From assembly GCA_002376965.1 (NCBI GenBank), contig DFOV01000113.1, positions 1 to 6,967 on the forward strand: 6,967 bases of DNA, written 5' to 3'. The translations under genes and the position numbers were made by a program. Every line of letters begins with the position of its first letter. The first letter of the stretch is position 1. Shown one piece after another: positions 1-5,227 of the stretch. A model generated the notes under the pieces. That model had not been told where the DNA came from. It saw only the letters and a program-made list of their open reading frames with translations, and did no database searches. Origin of the DNA: Gammaproteobacteria bacterium UBA3532. Its GTDB lineage: Bacteria > Pseudomonadota > Gammaproteobacteria > Enterobacterales > UBA3532.

Positions 1-143
1 TGCGGTTAGCGACAGCGTAACCCACCAATCTCTATGCGAATTGATGAACAGGACTTACGCGAAACTGATGGTCGAAACGGGGTTTTACCTCGGCGCGGTT
101 TGCTGGCTTGTGGTGGGTTACGCTGTCGCTAACCGCACCCTAC
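1..143. repeat. Copy A of a ~143-bp element with inverted terminal repeats (MITE/REPIN-like)
   Basis: Bases 1-27 are the exact reverse complement of bases 111-137, so the element can fold into a long hairpin with an ~83-base loop. Each arm also contains a small hairpin (GGTTA...TAACC). The right end continues to CACCCTAC (136-143). A second copy lies at 1262-1405, and bases 53-143 align to it without gaps at about 82% identity by hand count. The left end is probably cut by the window: symmetry predicts GTAGGGTG just before base 1. No transposase of the REP-associated type is visible. An open frame from 41 to 256 runs through this copy and antisense to the nuclease gene; it looks like a by-product of the repeat. 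The repeat structure is seen directly; that it is mobile is inference. Confidence 0.85.
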
Positions 144-168
144 CGGTGGTTCTTGGCAGGGTGTGGAG

Positions 169-444
169 TCAGCCGAATACATCCTCGATATTCTCCGCAC
201 TAAACAGCTTGTCCATCCAGGCTTCGATTTGCGTGGTTGACGCCTGTTCAATTTGACCGGCTATTGCAGGGCTAAGCTGGCCAAAACGCCGTTCAAGCGA
301 ATGGCGGAATAATTTGCGTTCTCCTCGCTCTAGTCCTTGCTCTAGTCCTTGCTCAAGCCCTTGCTCAAGCCCTTGCTCTAATCCTTGAGCGATCCCTTGC
401 TCAACCCATTTATCTTTCCATTGAACCACATTTTCTGCCAACAT
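169..444 (-). CDS. Possible internally started C-terminal protein (RpnS-like antitoxin), gene within gene
   Basis: The codon for Met246 of the nuclease (ATG, 444-442 on the minus strand) is preceded by GAGG at 456-453 with eight bases between, a better ribosome binding site than that of the full-length gene. Translation from here gives 91 residues beginning MLAENVVQWKDK, followed by the QGLE repeats and the DUF4351-like tail, without the nuclease core. In characterised Rpn systems a separately made C-terminal domain (RpnS) binds and blocks the full-length toxic nuclease, and its helix contains four-residue repeats that vary in number. The same layout is seen here. That this start is used, and that the product is an antitoxin, is inference by analogy; this C-terminal domain may differ from those studied. 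Confidence 0.5.
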   Translation of the reverse strand: MLAENVVQWKDKWVEQGIAQGLEQGLEQGLEQGLEQGLERGERKLFRHSLERRFGQLSPAIAGQIEQASTTQIEAWMDKLFSAENIEDVFG

Positions 445-1179
445 GTGTTGAACCTCGCTGAGTTGTGTGACCTGAGGAATATCTGCCTCTGGGAATTTAT
501 CAGGTAAAAAAGAGCGTAGCAGCCAGCGGATCATGTCAGCAATCAACCCTTGTGATGCACTGTTATTGAGCAACTGCTGAGCAAGCTCGCTGAATCGTAG
601 CGGAACTTCTAGCTCATCGGGGCTTTTTTCTACCTTGACCAAATATGTGACCAGGTTCTGTAACGCCAGTTCCTCTGGCGTACATTGGTTTTCATCAAGC
701 AGCCAATATTGTTGATTGGGCTGAAACGCCTGTAAAGATACCGGTATGTCCGCCATTAACTCGTTAAGACTGGTCGGTGAAAGCCAGGGTTGCTTACCGT
801 TGTATATCACCATAGGTAACACGGGAGGCAACCGATCTTTTGATGTCAACTTTTGAGATTCCACCAACGACTGTAAAAACAGGCTGGTATACCCTAGCAT
901 GCGCAACGCCATATAGTGGTCGGGACTGGATTGAAACTCAAGCAGCAAATAAAGGTATAGCCACTCGGGCTTGGCGTCTGGACGGTTGAGTTGTAGTCGC
1001 CAAATGACATCGGACTCGCGTGATTGCCACTTTTCACTGACAAACGAGCCATCCTGCTTTTCTAATGTTGAAAAGTCGCAGTCTTTCACCCATTCCTGGT
1101 GCACGAAGCCTTTGAGCAAGTCTTCAACCATTTCCGGGTGAGAAAATATGCGTTTATAGGGTTGATCGTGTTGCGCCAT
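169..1179 (-). CDS. Rpn-family PD-(D/E)XK nuclease / putative transposase (full-length, RpnL-like)
   Basis: Protein of 336 residues resembling the Rpn (recombination-promoting nuclease, PF04754, YhgA-like) family: DNA endonucleases linked to RecA-independent recombination and, more recently, to phage defence. The N-terminus (HDQPYKRIFSHPEMVEDLL, residues 4-22) is the family opening. The nuclease core is visible as D57 in ESDVIW and E81-x-Q83 in LLLEFQSS, a D...ExQ version of the PD-(D/E)XK site, followed by LPPVLPMVIYNG at 117-128, another hallmark. Residues 261-284 are six QGLE/QGIA units. Residues 287-336 (RFGQLSP...IEDVF) resemble a DUF4351 domain. The start at 1179 gives a complete N-terminus, but its Shine-Dalgarno is weak (AAGG about 16 bases upstream). 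The frame is intact, so the gene is probably active. It lies between two copies of a direct repeat. The family call is firm; in-cell function is inferred. Confidence 0.92.
   Translation of the reverse strand: MAQHDQPYKRIFSHPEMVEDLLKGFVHQEWVKDCDFSTLEKQDGSFVSEKWQSRESDVIWRLQLNRPDAKPEWLYLYLLLEFQSSPDHYMALRMLGYTSLFLQSLVESQKLTSKDRLPPVLPMVIYNGKQPWLSPTSLNELMADIPVSLQAFQPNQQYWLLDENQCTPEELALQNLVTYLVKVEKSPDELEVPLRFSELAQQLLNNSASQGLIADMIRWLLRSFLPDKFPEADIPQVTQLSEVQHMLAENVVQWKDKWVEQGIAQGLEQGLEQGLEQGLEQGLERGERKLFRHSLERRFGQLSPAIAGQIEQASTTQIEAWMDKLFSAENIEDVFG
328..411 (-). repeat. 12-bp tandem repeat, seven units, coding for QGLE-type tetrapeptides
   Basis: Seven consecutive 12-base units on the plus strand: CTCTAGTCCTTG twice (328-351), CTCAAGCCCTTG twice (352-375), then three diverged units (376-411). 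On the coding (minus) strand each unit gives four residues (QGLE, QGIA). The unit is a multiple of three, so gain or loss of copies keeps the frame. Adjacent units identical to each other in pairs suggest recent copy-number change. The repeat falls in a predicted charged helix that, in studied Rpn proteins, forms the dimer and antitoxin interface. Confidence 0.95.
453..456 (-). promoter_or_regulatory. Internal ribosome binding site before Met246 of the nuclease gene
   Basis: On the minus strand the sequence reads GCGAGGTTCAACACATG. GAGG pairs with the 16S rRNA anti-Shine-Dalgarno, and the eight-base spacer to ATG is near optimal. It is the element that suggests a second, shorter protein from the same gene. 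A purine-rich run inside a coding region can arise by chance, hence the moderate confidence. Confidence 0.5.
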
Positions 1180-1261
1180 GTGATGAAATAGCTAGCCTTG
1201 AATAACTGTTAGTTTATCTTGCGTTGGTATGGATTGCTACTGCCGGTTATATATCGCGATG

Positions 1262-1405
1262 ACAGGTTACGGCCAGCGTAACCCAAAAAATTCTATGTGG
1301 GATTGATGGATAAGACTTACGCGAAATTGATGGTCGAAATATTTTCTTACCTCAGCGCGATTTAATCGCTAGTGGTGGGTTACGCTGAAGCTAATCGCAC
1401 CCTAC
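1262..1405. repeat. Copy B of the ~143-bp element, partly decayed
   Basis: This is a direct repeat of copy A at a constant offset of 1262 bases through its right two-thirds, including ACTTACGCGAAA, TGATGGTCGAAA, TGGTGGGTTACGCTG and CGCACCCTAC. Its own inverted ends are shorter: CAGCGTAACCCA (1274-1285) pairs perfectly with TGGGTTACGCTG (1376-1387), while the outer parts have diverged. It is therefore older or less constrained than copy A. It ends just before the hcp promoter region, and with copy A it brackets the nuclease gene. Confidence 0.85.
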
Positions 1406-1431
1406 TGGCTTCCTCTTTGCTCGAGTTAAAA

Positions 1432-1457
1432 TGCTATAGTTGTACATGAAATGCATC
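1432..1457 (+). promoter_or_regulatory. Extended -10 promoter overlapped by an NsrR-like palindrome, upstream of hcp
   Basis: TGC-TATAGT (1432-1440) is an extended -10 element predicting a start near 1447; no good -35 is visible at standard spacing. The palindrome GTTGTACATGAAATGCATC (1439-1457) overlaps the end of the -10 and the start point. Its right half AAATGCATC fits the gammaproteobacterial NsrR half-site as I remember it, and the left half fits about six of nine positions. A nitric-oxide-sensing repressor bound here would block the promoter, and hcp is a common NsrR target in gammaproteobacteria. The consensus was matched from memory, so confidence is moderate. Confidence 0.5.
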
Positions 1458-1471
1458 TATATGCTTCGGTT

Positions 1472-1485
1472 TTGATATTCATCAA
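1472..1485 (+). promoter_or_regulatory. FNR/Anr-type binding site upstream of hcp
   Basis: TTGATATTCATCAA is a perfect match to the FNR/Anr consensus TTGAT-N4-ATCAA. Its centre (1478.5) is 84 bases before the hcp ATG. A weak -10 (TAAGGT, 1507-1512) would place the box near -41, the class II activating position; TAGATT (1526-1531) would place it near -59, class I-like. Activation of hcp in low oxygen is the usual arrangement in gammaproteobacteria. The site is seen directly; which promoter it serves is inferred. Confidence 0.75.
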
Positions 1486-1491
1486 TTTTTA

Positions 1492-1557
1492 AATCCCCAA
1501 AACTTTTAAGGTTAAGCGACTGATTTAGATTCTATTAATTACTCGCTATTGGGGATT
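1492..1557 (+). repeat. 9-bp inverted repeat that could mask the hcp ribosome binding site
   Basis: AATCCCCAA (1492-1500) and TTGGGGATT (1549-1557) are exact reverse complements. The right arm contains GGGG (1551-1554), the only plausible Shine-Dalgarno for the hcp ATG at 1563. In RNA starting near 1447 the left arm would be present and could hide the site. In RNA starting near 1519 it would be absent. The pairing is seen; the regulatory role is inference. Confidence 0.4.
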
Positions 1558-1562
1558 GGGCT

Positions 1563-3179
1563 ATGTTTTGTTATCAATGCCAGGAAACAAAAAAGAATAT
1601 TGAATGTACCAAAGAGGGTTTTTGCGGTAAGCAGGCCTCTACCGCTGCTTTGCAAGATGTGTTGGTCTATGTGGCGAAGGGCATTGCGGTGGTTTGCAGC
1701 AAAGCGCAGCGGGTGCCGCAAGAAGCCGCCCGTTTTATTGAGACGGCACTATTTTCGACCATCACTAATGTGAATTTCAGTGATGAGCGGTTAGAGTCGC
1801 TGATTGAAACTGGCTTGGTGTTGCGCGATAAGCTGAAGCCGCAACTGTGTGTGTTTGGTGATCTGCCTGATTGTGTTATTTGGTCTCCCAATGGTGCTGG
1901 TGACTATTACTTGAAAGCACCCGAGGTCGGCATACTTGCCACGCCAGATGAAAACATACGCTCATTACGCGAGCTGCTGTTATACGGATTGAAAGGTGTT
2001 GCGGCCTACGCTCAACACGCATCGTTGCTTGGTCGCAATGATGACCAAGCCAATTTGGTCATTGCTGAATTGCTTGCGGCAACCGTTGAGCCCTTGAGCG
2101 TTGATGAGCTGGTTGGCAAAGTGATGCAGTGTGGCGAGTTGGCCGTAACGGTTTTGGCCATGCTGGATGAGGCGAATACATCGACTTATGGCCACCCTGA
2201 AATTACGAAGGTATCGTTAGGTGTGGGTATTAATCCCGGAATACTGGTTTCTGGCCATGACTTGATTGATTTAGAAGCCTTATTGAAGCAGACAGCAGGT
2301 AAGGGCATTGATATATATACCCACGGCGAGATGCTGCCTGCGCACTATTATCCAAAATTCAAACAATACCCTCATTTAAAAGGTAACTATGGCGGTGCAT
2401 GGTGGGCGCAGAAGAAAGAGTTTGAAGCGTTCAACGGGCCGATATTAATGACGACGAATTGCTTGATGCCCCCCCGAGACAGCTATAAAGAGCGAGTATT
2501 TACAACTGGCAATGTTGGCTTTGATGGCTTGACTCATATTTCCCCCAATATCGATGGCGAGAAAGATTTTAGCCCGTTGATTGCGATGGCGCTCGATTGT
2601 GCAGCACCAACGTCGTTGGAAGATGGGGAGATCATCGGCGGATTTGGGCATGATCAGGTCATGGCAGTTGCGGATAAGGTGGTTGATGCCGTAAAAAGTG
2701 GGGCTATTAAGCGCTTTGTCGTAATGGCTGGCTGTGACGGAGCGCATAAAAGTCGTGAATACTTTACCGATGTTGCTGAAGGTTTGCCTGAAGATGCGGT
2801 TATTCTGACTGCGGGGTGCGCCAAGTATCGGTACAATAAGCTGGATTTGGGAGACATTGGTGGGATACCCCGAGTGCTTGATGCAGGTCAATGCAACGAT
2901 AGTTACTCACTTGCTGTTATTGCTTTGAAACTGCAACAAGCTTTTGAGCTAGAAGATATCAACGACCTCCCTATATCATTTGATTTAGGGTGGTATGAGC
3001 AAAAAGCGGTTGCTGTTTTACTTGGTCTTTTGCATCTTGGTGTGAAAGGTATTCGTCTTGGGCCAACCTTGCCTGCATTTTTGTCGCCGGATGTGGCGAA
3101 TGTTTTAGTTGATAATTTTGATATTAAGCCAATTACCACGCCTAAAGCCGATATTGAATGCATGATGGTCGGCGCCTGA
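1563..3179 (+). CDS. hcp: Hybrid-cluster protein (Hcp), NO reductase / hydroxylamine reductase
   Basis: Cytoplasmic iron-sulfur enzyme of 538 residues that detoxifies nitric oxide (NO to N2O) and reduces hydroxylamine in vitro; in E. coli it also drives protein S-nitrosylation. All expected hybrid-cluster ligands are present: H232 (SGHD), E256 (HGEM), C300 (TTNC), C391 (AGCDGA), C419 (TAGCAKY), C444 (GQCND), E479 and K481 (WYEQKA). The N-terminal cluster cysteines are C3, C6, C15 and C21, spaced C-x2-C-x8-C-x5-C. This is the Desulfovibrio-type class I pattern with a [4Fe-4S] cluster, unlike the C-x2-C-x11-C-x6-C of enteric Hcp. No hcr reductase gene follows, so the electron donor must be encoded elsewhere. 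The ATG at 1563 is fixed by the conserved MFC start; its Shine-Dalgarno (GGGG) is poor. Regulation by FNR and NsrR is suggested upstream. Length fits the family. Confidence 0.97.
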   Translation: MFCYQCQETKKNIECTKEGFCGKQASTAALQDVLVYVAKGIAVVCSKAQRVPQEAARFIETALFSTITNVNFSDERLESLIETGLVLRDKLKPQLCVFGDLPDCVIWSPNGAGDYYLKAPEVGILATPDENIRSLRELLLYGLKGVAAYAQHASLLGRNDDQANLVIAELLAATVEPLSVDELVGKVMQCGELAVTVLAMLDEANTSTYGHPEITKVSLGVGINPGILVSGHDLIDLEALLKQTAGKGIDIYTHGEMLPAHYYPKFKQYPHLKGNYGGAWWAQKKEFEAFNGPILMTTNCLMPPRDSYKERVFTTGNVGFDGLTHISPNIDGEKDFSPLIAMALDCAAPTSLEDGEIIGGFGHDQVMAVADKVVDAVKSGAIKRFVVMAGCDGAHKSREYFTDVAEGLPEDAVILTAGCAKYRYNKLDLGDIGGIPRVLDAGQCNDSYSLAVIALKLQQAFELEDINDLPISFDLGWYEQKAVAVLLGLLHLGVKGIRLGPTLPAFLSPDVANVLVDNFDIKPITTPKADIECMMVGA

Positions 3180-3204
3180 TTTTTCTTCCCTCCTTAAAGC
3201 GATT

Positions 3205-3235
3205 AACCGACTTTTCTCGTTGAGAAAAGTCGGTT
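3205..3235 (+). terminator. Stem-loop after hcp, likely terminator
   Basis: A perfect 14-bp stem (AACCGACTTTTCTC at 3205-3218 with its complement at 3222-3235) and a three-base loop start 25 bases after the hcp stop. No T tract follows (GTTATGG), so it is not a textbook intrinsic terminator; it may protect the hcp mRNA end or terminate weakly. Its right arm contains the -35 element of the next promoter. Confidence 0.55.
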
Positions 3236-3248
3236 GTTATGGTATAAA
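3220..3248 (+). promoter_or_regulatory. rpsB promoter (sigma-70)
   Basis: TTGAGA (3220-3225) and TATAAA (3243-3248) each match five of six consensus positions with an ideal 17-base spacer. The bases after the -10 are GC-rich (GCGGCGC), as in stringently controlled ribosomal promoters. The predicted start, near 3255, leaves a leader of about 147 bases, close to the length of the E. coli rpsB leader. The -35 sits inside the hcp stem-loop. Confidence 0.8.
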
Positions 3249-3254
3249 TCGCGG

Positions 3255-3401
3255 CGCTTTCTCATGAAAGCCTTTAACTTTAAAAACACACATGTATCGA
3301 CACAACACTTTGGGTGCCTTCTGACCAGATTAATATGAGCTGGCGTTGGTTAAAGTGCTGGGATACATGGAGGCCTAACCCAACTTAATCAGGAGTTAAT
3401 T
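3255..3401 (+). promoter_or_regulatory. rpsB leader RNA, S2 autoregulatory element
   Basis: In gammaproteobacteria ribosomal protein S2 represses its own mRNA through a conserved 5' leader. Recognisable here are GGGATACATGGAGGCCTAAC (3360-3379), very like the E. coli leader before the start codon, a CCAG/CTGG hairpin (3325-3328 with 3340-3343), and two crossing pairings: CACTTT (3306-3311) with AAAGTG (3352-3357), and GTTGGTTA (3345-3352) with TAACCCAAC (3376-3384, one bulge). These would form a pseudoknot, in line with what I recall of the S2 leader. A small hairpin at 3256-3271 sits at the 5' end. AGGAG (3391-3395) is the ribosome binding site. Confidence 0.75.
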
Positions 3402-4169
3402 ATGGCAAGCGTATCAATGCGCGATATGTTAAAAGCGGGCGTACATTTCGGTCACCAAACCCGTTACTGGAACCCAAAAATGAAACCTTTTATTTTTGGT
3501 GCTCGCAACCGTGTTCACATCATCAACTTAGAACACACCCTTCCTTTATTTAATACTGCACTTGATGAAATCAAGAAAATTGCTTCACGTAACGGCAAAA
3601 TCTTATTCGTTGGTACTAAGCGTCAAGCAAGCTCCATCATTCGTGAAGAAGTTAAACGCTGTGGACATTTTTTCGTAGACCAGCGCTGGCTGGGCGGCAT
3701 GTTGACTAACTACAAAACAGTTCGTCAATCCATCAAACGCCTTAAAGATCTTGAAAGCCAAAGCCAAGACGGAACATTCGACAAGTTAACCAAGAAAGAA
3801 GCGCTAATGCGTCGTCGTGAAATGGAAAAACTTGAGGCAAGCCTTGGTGGTATTAAAGACATGAACGGTCTTCCAGACGTTCTGTTTATTATCGGCGCGG
3901 ATCATGAGCACATCGCTATTGCCGAAGCACGTAAGCTAGGCATCCCAGTTATCGCTGTTGTTGATACTAATACTGACCCTGATGGTATCGATCACATCAT
4001 TCCTGGCAATGACGATTCAATCCGTGCGATTAAATTGTACATCCAGGCAGCTGTTGAAGCGGTTATCGAAGGGCGCGCAAACGCACAAGTTCAATCTGAA
4101 GGTGCGGATGACGAGTTCGTTGAAGAAGCTGGTGCAGAAGCTGCGCAAGAGCAGCAATCTGAAGCCTAA
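3402..4169 (+). CDS. rpsB: 30S ribosomal protein S2
   Basis: S2 sits on the 30S subunit between head and body, is needed for S1 to bind, and so for most translation initiation. The 255-residue protein has the conserved N-terminus ([23 protein letters not shown], residues 5-27), the FVGTKRQA stretch (69-76), the coiled-coil region around 105-145 and the signature around [13 protein letters not shown] (157-169). It exceeds E. coli S2 (241 residues) because of an acidic C-terminal tail (about 234-255, rich in Glu, Asp and Ala). AGGAG seven bases before the ATG is a good ribosome binding site. Codon use leans to translationally preferred codons. Its leader is the expected site of autoregulation, and tsf follows 77 bases later past a terminator-like hairpin. 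Confidence 0.99.
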   Translation: MASVSMRDMLKAGVHFGHQTRYWNPKMKPFIFGARNRVHIINLEHTLPLFNTALDEIKKIASRNGKILFVGTKRQASSIIREEVKRCGHFFVDQRWLGGMLTNYKTVRQSIKRLKDLESQSQDGTFDKLTKKEALMRRREMEKLEASLGGIKDMNGLPDVLFIIGADHEHIAIAEARKLGIPVIAVVDTNTDPDGIDHIIPGNDDSIRAIKLYIQAAVEAVIEGRANAQVQSEGADDEFVEEAGAEAAQEQQSEA

Positions 4170-4184
4170 GCACTGAATTAGTCG

Positions 4185-4208
4185 AAAAGGGGCTACGGCC
4201 CCTTTTTT
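4185..4208 (+). terminator. Intrinsic terminator/attenuator between rpsB and tsf
   Basis: Nine-bp stem AAAAGGGGC (4185-4193) with GCCCCTTTT (4198-4206), closed by a C(TACG)G loop, which in RNA is an extra-stable UNCG tetraloop, and followed by six T residues. tsf has no obvious promoter of its own, so read-through is probably partial, which would lower EF-Ts relative to S2. TTGACA at 4226-4231 has no -10 at usual spacing. Confidence 0.85.
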
Positions 4209-4246
4209 ATGGAACCTATTATTTTTTGACATATTGAGGTCTGATC

Positions 4247-5113
4247 ATGAGCGTAACTGCATCAATGGTAAAAGAATTACGCGAGCGCACCGGCGCTGGC
4301 ATGATGGAGTGTAAAAAAGCATTGGTTGAAACCAGTGGCGACATCGAACTTGCAATTGAAAATATGCGTAAATCTGGCGCAGCAAAGGCTGCTAAAAAAG
4401 CCGGTCGTATCGCTGCTGAAGGTTTGGTACGCGTTGCTAAAGGTGATAACTGCGCAGCCATTGCCGAAATCAACTGCGAAACTGACTTTGTTGCTCGCGA
4501 CGAGAATTTTGTCAACTTCGCTAACAAAGTGGCAGAAGTTGCCGCTGCAGGAAAAATTGCCACATTGGAAGCGCTTTTAGAAGCAGACTATGACGGTGCT
4601 AGCGTTGAAGAAGCGCGTAAAGCTTTGGTTGCTAAAATCGGTGAAAATATCCAGGTTCGCCGTGTAACCTTGGTTGAAGGTACTAATGTTGCTTCTTATA
4701 TCCACGGTACTCGTATCGGTGTTTTGGTGGCACTTGAAGGTGGAAGCGACGAGCTAGGCCGTGACATCGCTATGCATGTTGCAGCTAACAACCCGCAAGT
4801 TGTTTCTCCAGATGACGTTAGCCAAGATGTCTTAGACAAAGAAAAAGAAATTTTTACTGCTCAAGCCATTGAAAGCGGCAAGCCTGCTGAGATCGCTGAG
4901 AAAATGGTAACCGGTCGCCTTAAGAAGTTCGTTAATGAAGTTAGCCTGTTAGGCCAAGACTTTGTTAAAGACCCAAGCATCAAAGTTGAGAAACTTCTTA
5001 GCGATGAAGGTGCTAAAGTTCTTTCATTCATTCGTATCGAAGTGGGTGAAGGTATTGAGAAGAAAGAAGAAGACTTTGCTGCTGAAGTAATGGCACAAGT
5101 TAAAGGTAGCTAA
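4247..5113 (+). CDS. tsf: Elongation factor Ts (EF-Ts)
   Basis: EF-Ts is the cytoplasmic guanine-nucleotide exchange factor that releases GDP from EF-Tu during elongation. The 288-residue protein (E. coli 283) has the N-terminal UBA-like domain with signature [13 protein letters not shown] (14-26), then the second signature [11 protein letters not shown] (74-84). The TDFV motif falls at 79-82, the same numbering as in E. coli, where Asp80 and Phe81 wedge into EF-Tu. The core dimer-like domains and C-terminal module follow to [13 protein letters not shown] seven bases or so before the ATG is the ribosome binding site. It lies downstream of rpsB as in most bacteria, with hairpins on both sides. 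Confidence 0.99.
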   Translation: MSVTASMVKELRERTGAGMMECKKALVETSGDIELAIENMRKSGAAKAAKKAGRIAAEGLVRVAKGDNCAAIAEINCETDFVARDENFVNFANKVAEVAAAGKIATLEALLEADYDGASVEEARKALVAKIGENIQVRRVTLVEGTNVASYIHGTRIGVLVALEGGSDELGRDIAMHVAANNPQVVSPDDVSQDVLDKEKEIFTAQAIESGKPAEIAEKMVTGRLKKFVNEVSLLGQDFVKDPSIKVEKLLSDEGAKVLSFIRIEVGEGIEKKEEDFAAEVMAQVKGS

Positions 5114-5123
5114 GCTTACCCTT

Positions 5124-5150
5124 AGAGGCTGCAATTGCAGCCTCTTTTTT
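5124..5150 (+). terminator. Intrinsic terminator after tsf
   Basis: Bases 5124-5145 form a perfect 22-bp palindrome. Folded with an AATT loop it gives a nine-bp stem (AGAGGCTGC with GCAGCCTCT), followed by a T run to 5150. It starts ten bases after the tsf stop and should end the rpsB-tsf transcript, so pyrH needs read-through or its own promoter. In 5151-5227 I see no convincing promoter pair. Confidence 0.9.
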
Positions 5151-5227
5151 GCGCTTTATGTCGTTAAAGTGCTGCAATATGAAGTTGAACCATCCTCACA
5201 ATTTGTTTTTGATGATAGGAAAAAACA

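Larger units (their letters stand above)
1180..1562. other. Intergenic region between the divergent nuclease gene and hcp
   Basis: A 383-base stretch without a credible gene. From left to right it holds the nuclease 5' flank (1180-1261), where I see no convincing promoter on the minus strand, the second repeat copy (1262-1405), and the hcp control region (about 1406-1562) with NsrR-like and FNR boxes. Copy B contains a 19-codon open frame (MDKTYAKLMVE..., ATG at 1306) that resembles a stretch of copy A. It is probably repeat sequence, not a gene. Confidence 0.7.

Noticed and set aside
41..256. Plus-strand open frame of 71 codons across copy A and the end of the nuclease gene
   Set aside because: It is composed of the repeat plus antisense of the nuclease C-terminus, has no ribosome binding site or recognisable family, and the equivalent frame in copy B stops after 19 codons.
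328..411. Short tandem units considered as a CRISPR array
   Set aside because: Units are 12 bp, contiguous with no spacers, and lie within an intact coding frame.
1406..1421. Sigma-54-like GG-N10-GC (TGGC...TTGC) upstream of hcp, which could imply NorR control
   Set aside because: The -24 half lacks the following AC of the consensus, and I found no GT-N7-AC NorR-type sites in the bases upstream, which are mostly repeat sequence. Likely chance.
1539..3163. Several antisense and out-of-frame open frames over hcp, and similar ones over tsf, pyrH, frr and uppS
   Set aside because: They overlap genes with clear conserved motifs, show no recognisable domains, and have no independent start signals.
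4226..4231. Perfect -35 TTGACA before tsf
   Set aside because: With a 17-base spacer the -10 would fall inside the tsf coding region and reads GAGCGT, no match.
3349..5174. 12-base identity GTTAAAGTGCTG in the rpsB leader (3349-3360) and before pyrH (5163-5174)
   Set aside because: A repeated 12-mer is expected about once by chance in a window of this size, and the surrounding structure of the S2 leader is not repeated before pyrH.
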